A DNA stretch of 64,000 nt from Ectocarpus siliculosus (Eukaryota; Sar; Phaeophyceae; Ectocarpales; Ectocarpaceae). Below, piece after piece: positions 47,401-58,900 of this stretch. The notes beneath the pieces were generated by a model. That model was not told the origin of the DNA and ran no database searches. It was given only the letters and a program-made list of their open reading frames with translations. The position numbers and the translations under genes were made by a program. Position 1 is the first letter of the stretch, and every line of letters begins with the position of its first letter. The stretch lies in the NCBI GenBank assembly GCA_000310025.1, contig FN649741.1, positions 5,408,382-5,472,381 of the forward strand, written 5' to 3'.

Positions 47401-50219
47401 GTCTTTAACACCCTTGACCCTTTCGGGGGGTTTTTCACCCCTTTTTTTTTTTCCCCCCTTGCCCCCCCATATTTTTTTGGGAAATTTCTCCTCCCCCCTC
47501 CCCCCCAGGGGATATGCCCATTTCAGCTTCCTTAGGTTTTTTCCCGACCGGGGGGAGGGGTTCCCAAATTCCCCCCGGAGGGCCCCATTTTTTTTGCCCT
47601 GGGGGGGGGGGGGGGGGGGGGGCAGTTTTTCGCACAAAGAACCGCGTTCAGAGACGAAACGGGGCAGGAAGAATACGACGAGATTTTTTTTCGGGACAGG
47701 TAAACCTCGAGAAACGCTCTTTTTTACTTCAGCTTAGTGCATGTCTACGGTATTCGAGAGAGACCTCGCACGGTACTCTGGGAGCAACCGCTAGCCCTGG
47801 GATGATCGTATCAGAGTTAAGATAACCCGAAGCCTGGCTTCCGAGTTAGACATGCGCGAATGTCCGAGCCCGAACAAGTTACTGCTACAATCTTCTGCTG
47901 AGATTCAAATTCTCTTCGTGTTTATTCGATACTGCACACACAGGCTTTGATGGCGATGCCAGAGGCTGGAGGAGTCAACCAGATGGCCGGCGCTCAGGGT
48001 TTTGGAGGGGCAGGGGCCGGCAGGTTTGCTGGTGCTGGTGGCATGATGGGAGCGGGCGGGGGGGGGCAGGGCGAACCTCTCCGTGTCACTATCGCCAACC
48101 CCAACGCGATGAAGCAAAATGTGAGCCATGTCGTGTGTCTCCTTGGTAGCCGCCCGCGGGTTTTGTATAGAGCATGTACGTGAAGGCCAGGGATAGGTTG
48201 TGCGGGGGAGACAGGAGAGCGGAGACCGAGGGGAATGACGAGAAGAGAAGAGAAGGTGTGGGTGTCATGGTGGGTGTTATTTCACCTGAAGAGTGAAGCC
48301 CTTCCGGATGAGGTCTTCGTGTTTAGATCTGTTGGTGTCTCTTTTGTCAGCGCTCTCCCACCGCCGTTCCAAGGCGCTACTGACGCGGGGTCGGCTGCGG
48401 TCACATCGTGTGTGGCATCTTCCAGAGCCCGGGCAGGTAGTAGGTCGCTTGGTGCGCATCCGCTGACACTCGTGTGTGCCTCGGTTCCCGCGCGCTTTCT
48501 GCGGGCTGTTCCGTTCCCAACGATCGAGCAGTTGTTTGGGCTGGTGCAGTTCACGGTGAAGTGGTTCTTCATCGCGGTGATCGTGTACAGCCTGTTCGAC
48601 CTCGCGGCCAACTCCAAGCTCGTGGCCGCCCCCAGCGTGCACATGGCCGAGACGAGCGACAAGACGTTTGACGACGTCGTTGGCGTCGATGAGGTGGGGA
48701 GGACATGAAGATCTTGATTGGAATCAAGCTGTTTCTGAGCGCTGTGCGCGGTGGAAGAAAGGATCGGGTCCCGTGGAATAGTTTTATCCGTTTCTTTGGG
48801 ACAACAAGATGGGCGGGAAGAAAATGCTGGGACGTCGGGGGTTGGCGAACGTGCTCGCACCTTCGCGCAACCGAGCACTATCAGTACGTGTTTGGCGATG
48901 ATCAGAGAAGATGTGTGGCTGGATCTTGGCCTCCAGCAACGGAGGAAAGGCTCCTTTCGCGAAAGACTCGATTTTTTTTTATTTTTTACAGAAATGTTTG
49001 TGGGTAGAGACGATCTGCGTGTGTACATTGTGTGCCTATGCTTCTTTGGGTACGCAGCCGGTCCAATGAACGGTGGGGTTCCTACGGCAAAGGCACTGGG
49101 CTTTGTTTTATTTTGTGCAACCTTCCCTTCACATCTTCGTGTGTAAGCCGCAAGCATTCCGTGCCGCATGCGGCACCACGCCCCCCGCTCGTCGTGCGTA
49201 TTCACAAATCGTTCCAATTTGCCGGTGCTGGGATTGGAACCGGAATTATTGCCGTCAATAGGCCAAGTCGGAGCTGGAGGAGATCGTGATGTACCTGAAG
49301 AACCCCCAGATGTTCACGAGGCTGGGAGGGAAGCTGCCGCGGGGGCTGATGTTGACGGGACCACCGGGAACAGGTAGGTGAAAGGAAGGAAAAGAAAGAG
49401 GTTCTTGGGGTTTGTCTCACAACAGCGTTTTTTTGTTGTTGTGCGGGATGGAGCAGAGATGCGATTACTGTACCTGTCTGGCTCGGGTGTGGGGTAAGAG
49501 GTGTGTACGTGGTGTAAAGGGCCGGAGAAGGCACGGCTTGATGAACAAGATGCCTTTCGAACGAATCTCAAGCAGGGCGATATGTCCACCCCCTCCCAAC
49601 AGCGTGCTGCCTGGGGCCCTGACATCGATGGATGTGCATCAGCAGCATGGGGAAGGATTGGCACGCTTTTTTAGTTTGAATGGTTCCTTCTCTTTCCAAA
49701 GTGAAGAAGTGATACAATAGCATGCGGAAGTTTCTTTGAACAGCGGCCGGTTTCCGCGCCTGCAGGGAAAACGTTGCTGGCGAGGGCTATCGCCGGAGAG
49801 GCGGGCGTGCCGTTCTACTACTCGTCGGGATCGGAGTTCGAGGAGATGTTCGTTGGGGTCGGCGCCAAGGTACGGGGGGCGGGGAGAGGAAATGCTCGAA
49901 CTAGGCTCGGACCTATGGGACGGAAATCAGAAAGGGGAATGTATTTTTAAGGCAGTTTTTTTGAATGGCTCTCGCGCTCCACGCCTTCTCCTTCTCTTTA
50001 TCCTTTTCCCCCCGCCTCCCCCTTTGCCGTTTACCCTTGCTTGCACCCTCGAGGTAGTCTTTGAAAACCCCGTTATCGCACCTCTACGCCTTGCTCTTTT
50101 TCCCTCTTTCGCCTTCTCCTCCGCCTCGCCCTTAACCCTTCCTTGCACCCTCGGTGTTCCTGCTGCCTGTGTCCGTGAAGAGAGTGCGAGAGTTGTTCGC
50201 CGCCGCGAAAAAGACGGCG

Positions 50220-50252
<33 letters not shown>

Positions 50253-53200
50253 ATCGGCTCCTCTCGACAGCTCCGGGACAGCTCTGCCTTGAAGATGACC
50301 CTCAACCAGGTAACGCTGACGTGGTAGGTGCGCGTGGTGTCATCGTTGGCGGCGTTCGTCTCTGGACGACGGCAAACACACGGCCGCCAGACCACGCTCG
50401 ACGATATTGTTTCGCGCTCTCGAGTGTCCTCGCACGAAGCGCGGCCATACCTTTCTCTTTGAGAGCCGGTGCTCTTGCCGGGTTGCCTTTCCAACCATGT
50501 GCGGTGCTACGTACACGCCGTGGTGATGTGATGTGATACTAATAGAACACCGACGTTGACCCGGGCGCAGCTCTGTTTGGTGCGGGTCGTGTCGCGGTCA
50601 GCGCTAATTAGTACTGTTCACACAAAATGTGCGTCTGGCCACACGTCTCTCTGCGACTCAGCCATGCACCGTGTGTCGCACTGCTCCTGCGTTTGTGCAC
50701 CAACTGCGCGCATACCCGCGCACCTGCTTCTGTCGGCACACTCTGCCCTGCTCGTCGGCGCGGCGAACTGAAACACGGCCTTTTTTTTCTCATTACCCCT
50801 CTGTCCCCCTCTCCTTTGTCTCGTGACCTTGGGCGCCAACGACAACAACAACAACTAACCTCCGCGTCAACAGCTGCTGGTGGAGATGGACGGATTCGAC
50901 CAGAACAGCAACATCATCGTCATCGCCGCGACCAACTTCCCCCAGACCCTGGACCACGCCCTCACACGCCCCGGCCGCTTCGACAAGCACGTGGCGGTGC
51001 CGCTGCCCGACGTCCGCGGCCGCGAGCAGATCCTGGGCCTGTACACGTCGCGCACCATTTTGGACTCGGCCGCTAACCTTAAGGCGCTGGCGCAGGGCAC
51101 CCCCGGGTTCTCCGGCGCTGACCTGTCCAACCTCGTGAACCAGGTGGGGTGGGTGGGCGGGGCAGGGTAGTTGGTGAGGCGTCGCCACGGTAGGCATGTA
51201 TACGGAGAGAGCGGACGAGACCCTTTTCAAGGGTGAGAGTTGAGGGCGTTGTCGACTACGACCGTACCGCTGTAAAGGCAGCAGTCGGTTTTTGTTGTTG
51301 CTTGCTGTCTCTTTCGTGAGTGAGGTGGATGGTTGGGACCGGCACGCGGAGATTGTCACCGCACACAGGCAGGCGTTCATTGCGAGAGGGAGAGGTGGCG
51401 TTGATGTACGACGTTTCTTTTTTTTTTTTTTGCGTCCTTCCTTTTACGGTGCGATTCTCGGTCGGTCAGGCGGCCGTGAAAGCAAGCTTGGACGGGGCGA
51501 AGGCCATCACGACGGAAGCCTTGGAGTGGGCCAAGGACAAGATTCTCATGGGGGCGGAGCGGCGGTCGGCGGTCATCAGCGAGGAGACCGCCAAGTGCAC
51601 GGCGTTCCACGAGGGGGGACATGCCATCGTGGTGAGGGAGGGCGGGAACACCTGCAGGTTCTGTTGTGACGACGTCGAGCGCTCTCAATTAATTGTTGGC
51701 GTTTGTTGCCATGGTGCTCTTGTGTGCTGCGAGGAAGTCGGCATGCTTTCGCGCCGGCCCGAAATCATCAGGCGAGGCGTGCCCACCTTATTTCTGGTTT
51801 TTGTCTCGGCAGCGGTCGTGTTCCTTTATGGGTTTTAGTGTAGCGACTCTGCTCGAGATCATTCCCGAAACATGGTGGCAATCGTCGCGTGTTGTCGAAG
51901 ATAAGCGAGAGCAGGGCGAGCAGAGCGATATCTACCAGGATTCATATCCGCTCGCTTCCTCGCTTTGTCTGAGAGCTTGCGGAATTTGGTACCTTGTGGG
52001 CTCCCGCTCTATCTGTGCGGTGTGCTTCTAGAAACACAGCTTCGAACAAGTGTTGTCTGTTTCGTTTTTATTTGTCCCTTGGCGCTCGAAACGTGTTTCA
52101 CATTCACAGGCGTTGAAGACGGTCGGGGCGCACCCGGTCCACAAGGCGACCATCATGCCGCGCGGGAACGCTCTGGGCATGGTGATGCAGCTGCCGGAGG
52201 GGGACCAGACCAGCATGTCGAGGAAGCAGGTGACCTACATTACATACATTGCTCGCTGTGAGCGGCTGGGCATTCTGCTCGGGAAATGTTTGTTTCTCTG
52301 CTGTTTTTCGGAAACGAGCATGGTTGATGCTTTCACCTATCCGTTCCGCTCCAAGTCTGTCCTGAGTGAAGTGCAATTTTGTCGAACCAGGAAACATGTC
52401 ACGAGACGCTTGTGGGATTCAACGGAGGAAAGGACCTGTCACACTGCTTACTGTCCACGGGTGCTATAAACGGAATTCTCGCTTCGGCATTCGACTACTG
52501 TAAGAAGCAGGGGACCGATGGCTGCGGATACCTTCCGCCCCAATGCGTGCTGCTCTTTCGGCCTCCTTGATCTCATGCTTGGTTCACCATCCGTGCGAAA
52601 AAAACAGATGTTGGCAAAGATGGATGTTTGCATGGGGGGAAGGGTGGCGGAGGAGATGATCTTCGGCCCGGAGAACGTGACCTCGGGAGCCACCTCGGAC
52701 TTGGAGCAGGCGAGTGCAACCGTCGAAGAAGTGTTTTGTGAGAGGGTGTTTTACGCGGCGGGACATGAGATATGACCACTCTTTATTGCGAGGGTATTCC
52801 TGGACACCTCTCTCTCTCTGTGCGCGGCCGAAAATCAGTTGCTCGTTGTGAGCAATGTTGTACATACTTCTCGTGCTCGCTTCCAGCCAACCACGTAAGC
52901 TGTTCGCACTTCGTCCCCGAAAATGTTTTTGTTGAGCGCGGCTCCTCGCATTTTGCGTCATCCGCCCTGCTGTGGGCGTGTGTTGTGTGCGTCGTGTGCC
53001 TGACTGCGTGACGCGGTGACAGGCGACGAAGATCGCGCTGGCGATGGTGACGCAGTACGGCATGTCGGACAAGGTCGGCAAGGTGTACATGCCTGACCAC
53101 CAAAAAGAGGGGCCGGAGATGCGGGCAAAGGTTGACAGTGAGGCAAGTAAATACAGTCCTACTCGAAGAAGAAAATGTACAACAATCAGCATAATTATGC

Positions 53201-53736
53201 CTAGAAGCTGTAGATAGATTTCTTTCGCGCTTCGTCGGAATGGCGCGTGCTTCTTTGCCGTGGCGCGTAAGATTGTGGTACGACCAGCTTTGTCTTGACC
53301 TCCTCCTCCCTGCCATTCTGAAAGCGTGTACCGCGCGCCGTTCACGTCTGGGTAAAAGGAGATAGATGTACAGCAGTGCGCTACTAGACGAGCTATATTC
53401 CGGCCGGGCCTTTCCCCCGTGTAACCGACGACGACGCTTGCACCCCCCCCGCGCGCCGCGCGCGCGCAGGTGCGAGATCTCCTGGACAAGTCGTACCAGA
53501 GAGCGTGGGCGTGCCTGCAGACGCACCGGCGAGACCTCGACCTTCTCGCGAACGCCCTCATCAAGCACGAGACCCTCACGGGGGCCGAGATCAAGGACCT
53601 GCTCCTGGGCAAGCCTATCAAGATGGCCCCGGTGGACGTTAAGACGCGCTCGTCGTCAAAGAGGGCTCCGAGTTCGTCGAGCTCGTCGCCTACTAACCTG
53701 CCCGTGGCGAAGAGGCCGGTAGCGACGCAGGACTAA
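44414..53736 (+). CDS. YME1: Mitochondrial i-AAA protease, YME1 type (13 exons)
   Basis: Inner-membrane ATP-dependent zinc metalloprotease facing the intermembrane space. Exons in phase: 44414-44785, 45941-46090, 47944-48120, 48529-48693, 49262-49373, 49766-49869, 50181-50309, 50874-51143, 51470-51631, 52110-52229, 52608-52709, 53023-53142 and 53470-53736, 749 residues. Exon 1 is Arg/Ala/Ser-rich and acid-poor at its start, a mitochondrial presequence. Exon 2 has [13 protein letters not shown], the YME1-type N-domain. Exon 4 has one membrane span ([14 protein letters not shown]), which separates it from two-span m-AAA proteins. Then come Walker A GPPGTGKT, Walker [13 protein letters not shown], the second region of homology ([18 protein letters not shown]), the zinc motif HEGGH and the third ligand Asp in [12 protein letters not shown]. 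Introns 11 and 12 need GC donors (CAG|GCGAGT and GAG|GCAAGT). The exon 4 acceptor is the weakest junction. The Ser-rich C-terminus is lineage-specific. Confidence 0.94.
46466..47297 (-). mobile_element. Non-LTR retrotransposon C-terminal fragment (copy C) in YME1 intron 2
   Basis: One open minus-strand frame from the N gap to 46,486: [87 protein letters not shown] and the terminal [14 protein letters not shown]. Same family as copy B but with the frame intact in the visible part, so it is younger or less damaged. It lies in YME1 intron 2 in antisense. The 3' tail (hairpin CGTCCTCGAGAGGACG) and C-rich end are present. The 5' part is hidden by a 100-N gap. Confidence 0.88.
47298..47397. other. 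Assembly gap (100 N)
   Basis: Exactly 100 N, a conventional unknown-size placeholder, inside LINE copy C. Confidence 1.
47398..47640 (-). other. Low-quality duplicate of the LINE segment at the gap edge
   Basis: Homopolymer-inflated sequence (G, C and T runs). Its minus-strand translation ([20 protein letters not shown], then [19 protein letters not shown]) tracks the LINE segment encoded at 47.16-47.29 kb, with residues replaced by Gly, Pro and Lys as expected of base-calling errors. It is best read as a poor read end of the same family segment. Confidence 0.7.
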
Positions 53737-55987
53737 GATACGTAGTTAACGGTGAGAGAGAGAGAGAGAGAGACAGCAGGGCAGTGACGACTCTCTGTTT
53801 TTTTTTTTTTGAGGCGATTGATTGGTTTTTGAGGTTGCGCTGTCGGTCGGTTGGGAGTCTATTGACGGGCGGAGAATTTTTCGTTTGGGTTGTTTGGGTT
53901 TGTTTTGGGATGAAAGTGGCGGCCAGGCGCGCGCGGGGCGGGGGCGGGGGCGGGGGGGTCCCCCGCTACTGGCAGGGTGTTGATCGGGGGGCGAGGAAAG
54001 CCCTACTGCTTTCGAGACGTGCGTGATTAGGGGGTTGGTTGAATAATGCGAGATTGTCTTTTTTTTTTGTGTGTGTGTTCGGCCTTTGTTTGTGATCTTC
54101 TTTTGTGTGTCGCTCTTGTTGTTGAATGAAAAACCTTCTTTTTTTAATGAGCTTTGGTGTGACAGGTCAGTTGGGAGAAGCAACCGCTCTGCTCCATAGC
54201 AAATAGATGGGGCTGAATAACGCACGGTCATCACCGTGTGCATGGCAGGCGCGCGTGCATGTATCCTAGACACAGTGTTCTTGTAGAAATGAGGTGCATG
54301 TATCTGTCGACGCTTTCTTCTGCAACCCAAACATCCAAACCTTGCATGTAGAAGCCGGCTTCCATCTGTTAGATATGTTTTTTTTGTTTCCGTTCGTTCT
54401 ATTTTTGAGCAATAACTTGTGGTGATGGTTGATAGAGACCTTCCGCCTCATCGCGGTAGTTATTCTGTAGGGCGAGGACGGATCCACGTGCGTATGGCGG
54501 CGGCATTGTGAAAGGAGGAGACACTAATTAATGCTGTACTTTTTTCGTCTCTGGTGTTACAAGTTTTTGGCAGTTGAGGGACAGAATGGGCGTGCCAGAT
54601 GGTGTTGTTGTGCTAATAATAATCGTTTTTCAAGAGATCGAGCAGTTTGGTGTAACAGGCCACAACATAGTGTGCCGTGGTACGCACGCTGCCGTCCACA
54701 GACAACAGGACCGTCGGAAAACAGATTGTCGACGTTCTGTAGCAGCGTGAAATGAGCACGGGGGCCCAATACCATGCCATCAGTCAGTACTCAACCTCGC
54801 CCCCCCCCCTGGCTGAAGCGAGTACCATCCCCGCAGCAAGACACTTTTTTTCTGTGGCCTACGCACTTAATCGTACGAGAGGATGACGAGTACAGTATTC
54901 GCCGAAAACGCGAAGTGTGATTATATGTTGGACACCCCGTGGCGTTTTTTGTTTTGGTCTCGTCCTCGCGGAGGGGAGGGGTAACGGTAGCGGTGCAACA
55001 ATACAGTAGCAGCCAAGGCCGTGCTGACTACCCAAGCTACCGACCTCTAAAGTACTAACAGGGTCCTCGAGCGCTACAACCGCAGACAGACCACAGCAGC
55101 AGCGTCGAGAAGAGTTTAAAGGGCTACCGTGCGTACGGTCCGTTTTGGGGTGGTTCTCGAACAGTGGCAGCCTGTTGGAGCCATCTATCTCCAACACAAA
55201 GGTCAAGTCTGAATCCATCATTTGCCATGCACTCTCTGCTCTCAAGTGACTAACTTCAATTCAACCGATACCCTCCGCGCATGCTGCAAATTAGCAACAT
55301 CGCGAATTATCACCCCAAAGGTTACCACGTCACATGCAGTCAGCTACCGAAAATGTATTCTCAGTTTGGATCCGACGAGGAAGCGCGGTTGGGTTTTAGT
55401 GATACTGGGAAGCAAATGCGATTGTCCATCAACTCAAATACAAGAACGCGCTTTGCTTCAGCACATGCCACTAGTTTTAAGAGCAACTACGTTGTTGCTC
55501 TCCGCTCTACAATGAACACTATTTGCAGGATTAGACTATGGGTAACGCCTGCATTCTCACCAAGGTTGGTTTTGATTCGAGGAAAACATTTCAAAAAATA
55601 TAAGAGCCGATACTTCTTCTGTGCCGTGAAACCCCCCAGAAGGTTTTTATCACGTTCGATTGATTCGTGTATTCCCCCACCCCCCTCTCCAAGCACAGTC
55701 GAGTCCCGTTTTCAAGGCAACTGGTATCATCCCCGTACAGTACACCTTGCAAAAGGCGCGGAACTACCTCTCTCTTGCTTGCCCCATATATGTACATGCA
55801 CAAACTTGCCCCACTCGCGAAAATCAATGCGTTTCAGTCACCGTTCCTATTGGTTCAGATTCGTATCCTCGTGTGTTACCAACACCATTTTTGCATGCAT
55901 GCTTAACAAGGATCACGTTTGTGTCGTCAGTGATTCGGCAGACCGGCCGTCATGGTGCCTCCGCGGATGGATGTGTCGCCAAAACAA
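53737..55987. other. Intergenic region between convergent YME1 and hydrolase; no gene recognised
   Basis: Holds the two 3' UTRs. A short GA run follows the YME1 stop (53,754-53,772). A C run lies at 54,801-54,809. The + frame 55281-56249 overlaps hydrolase exon 4 in antisense and shows no domain. Confidence 0.6.
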
Positions 55988-58900
55988 TCACCCCTCGGCG
56001 AAGAACGTGTCCAGTCGGGCGTTCACGACGTCGCCCCCCCGGCCTCGCATCAGCCAGTGCGAAGCCTCCGTCACTTCCACGACAGACGAGCCCTTTCGCT
56101 TGCTGATCTTGTCCACCCACCAGTCAGCGTGGAACCTCTGGAAGCGGGGCCAACGAGAGAAAGCACGCCACAGACAGACGCCGGCAGGAGGGAACACACG
56201 GCGCAGGACAAGAGCAAAAAATCGATGCACAACACATGCTTGGAGGTAACGGGCCTTGCGCGGGGGGTCAGGTAGGTGTCGTTTCAGAATAGAGAGTACG
56301 CTACCCCCGCTCGCTCACCCCGGTTTGATGGGTCAGATAGCGGGTTGTGCCTTCCAGTACGACAAGCAGTGTCTAAGCACCAGGCAGAGGAGTTCAACGC
56401 AAGAAACGCAAATGAACAGATCTTCCGGAGACAAATCCAAACCGCGGTAACATGATAGTACTTTTTGCAGAAACAACATGCGACGGGGTCGGCACACAAC
56501 CAACTTCTCAATTTGCCGGACAAAAAGACAAAACGCCACGGTATATATACTGTACAACACACCAAGCAAGGCGCGCTACAAGAAAAGCAATTCTCACCAT
56601 CAATTTCTTCATGCCTGCCGACCCGTACATGAACAGAACGGGGCACCGCGGCATGAAGGGCCCCATGCCCAAGCAAGTTTGGATCTGTGACTTCCAGAAG
56701 TGGATGTACGGGTAGCAGACACTCGCCCTCGCGACAGTGGAAGCGGCGGGGGCGCCCGCTAGGCGAGCAAACCCCCTGGCCATTGCGTCGCCGATGCGCC
56801 CGCCAATCAGGAAGGCGACCATGAGATACGTCTGGTACAGCGCGATCGACAAGAGGCTCAAAGACGGCCAGAAACTCAGTCCTCCTCCCACGTCCAGCGC
56901 CACCAACTTCTTGACCAGATCGGGGCGATTTTTCTCTAGCATGAAGGCGTAAAAGCTGATACGGTGGTTGGCGACCGGGGGAGGGGGGGCGCTGTTTAGC
57001 ACACACAGGGAGGAAGCGGTTCATGAAATTGTTATCACGGTCAAAAGTAGCGGAGGGGGCTGGCTCCACGCCTCAACTTTTGCGGACAGATCGATCTCAA
57101 ATCGGCCGCCTGAGGGGAGAGCACTCGCTGCCGGATATTCCTGATCCGGAGGTTGGCTTCAAGGAAGGGCCGTGAGACGTGACGAGGAGAGATTCGTTGC
57201 TCACTGCTCCTCCTCCTCCTACCACCTACCAGCCCCAGTCGTGAGCGACGACGAAGACGGGTTTCCCTTTCCCGACGTCCTCGATCGTCCTCTCCAGACG
57301 CTTGGCCACCTCCTCGAACGAGTAGCCCCACTTGCTGCTGCTGGCGGTACCGCCGTCCCCGTCCTCATCGCCGCTGAAGCCCGGAAGGTCCGTGGTGACG
57401 CAGCGGTACCTGTCTTTGAGATGAGCAACCTGCCGCGACCAAAAGAATTCGGCGGCATCGTCACGGGCAGAGGGAAGAAGGTGGAGGAGGGGATGAGCCA
57501 CACACGGTGCAGCGCGAAACATACATACATACATGCGATCTAACACTTCGTTAACGCGATAGTGTGGGCGGCCGCTTGACAGAGTACGAACGTCGGCGAG
57601 CCAGCCCTCCTTTCCGTTGCAACGCGACCGCTTTTCGTTGCCGTATTTGACCAAACAGAAGTACTGGTAGCTGACAACCCAGCGTGATTGCAGCCAACAA
57701 CGCAGCCCTGCTGACGGCATTTTGTCGCCTATCGGGACAGGCGTCCAATGCTCCTTATCAGGACGACAAGTCGGGCACTTCCAATAATCTTCCTGCTGCT
57801 GTGACGCCACGCTAAAGAAAACAATTTCGACGGCCCTACGCTGCTGTACAGCACACCACAAGCACGGCACGACCGCTCATCCAAGTTGAAACCACGGGCA
57901 CGACCATTCATCCTAGTTAAAAACTTAAAAACGAAGAAGATGCCCACTGGTGTGCTGGTACACCGAGAGCAGTAGAGAACCGTAAAGCCGATGCCAATCA
58001 TGGTACAACTACTGTTGTCAAGGGAGTCACCGACAAATATAGCCTACAGTATGCGCGCGCGAACAACAAGAACAAATAAATAATGTTTCCGCCAATCGCG
58101 ACGGAATGTTCTATCGCGGAGCACGTGGCAGAGGTGTGCCCCGAACCTCTCGTTGGCAGGCTTTGCCTGGCCTCGAAGCAGGAACCTATATCTGTACTAC
58201 TGTAGATTGGACAGCGGGGCTTCAATTTCATGGCATGTAGGCAACTTTTCACGCAAGCACTTCGAGATCGGAGGTAAACTACAATGGATTGGTGTGTTCC
58301 GACGAAAAGTCACCAACAATTAATTATGCCCGCGCGCGCAAAAAAGTAAGAGCAGTACAACAACAGTAGTAGTCCTTGTTTTTTTTTCTTCTCACATTAT
58401 TGGACTCTGTCGTCTGCCCCTCTGGCCCCCATCCTCCACTTCTACTAGCTAGACGACCCAACCGGGGTCACATAGGAGGGGGTGGTTGGACCCCCTCCTG
58501 CGGTTCCTGCCTGAGATATTTTTATCGCGAGAAGGGTGCAGCAATCCCTTCCCTCGCGACTTATGAAGTACTGTAGAGAATCGATCACCCATCATTCATC
58601 ATTATAGATGGTCAAGAATTGTCGAAAGAGCCGACAAAGAGCAAATATAGACTATGTGCGCCCGCGTAAAGAGAGAAGAACAAATATTGTACTGATCGAA
58701 GACCGGGCGGAATACCAGCCTCTTCGGGGCAGGCGACAGAGATGTGCCCCGACCCACCCTTTAGTTGGCAAGCTAACCCCGGGCTCGAAGTGGGTAGTCC
58801 CGTTCTAGATTGGAATTTGATGGCGCTAATTGTTCGAGATTGGATTTTTTTCGATATTGATGCATGGATGGATGCATGCATGTGTTCCGACGAGGAGAGA

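Noticed and set aside
48282..49217. 311-aa minus-strand open frame
   Set aside because: Antisense across YME1 exon 4 and intron 4; no domain.
52584..53621. 345-aa minus-strand open frame
   Set aside because: It runs antisense across YME1 exons 11-13 and their introns and shows no domain.
55281..56249. 322-aa + strand open frame
   Set aside because: No recognisable domain; its 3' part is antisense to hydrolase exon 4.
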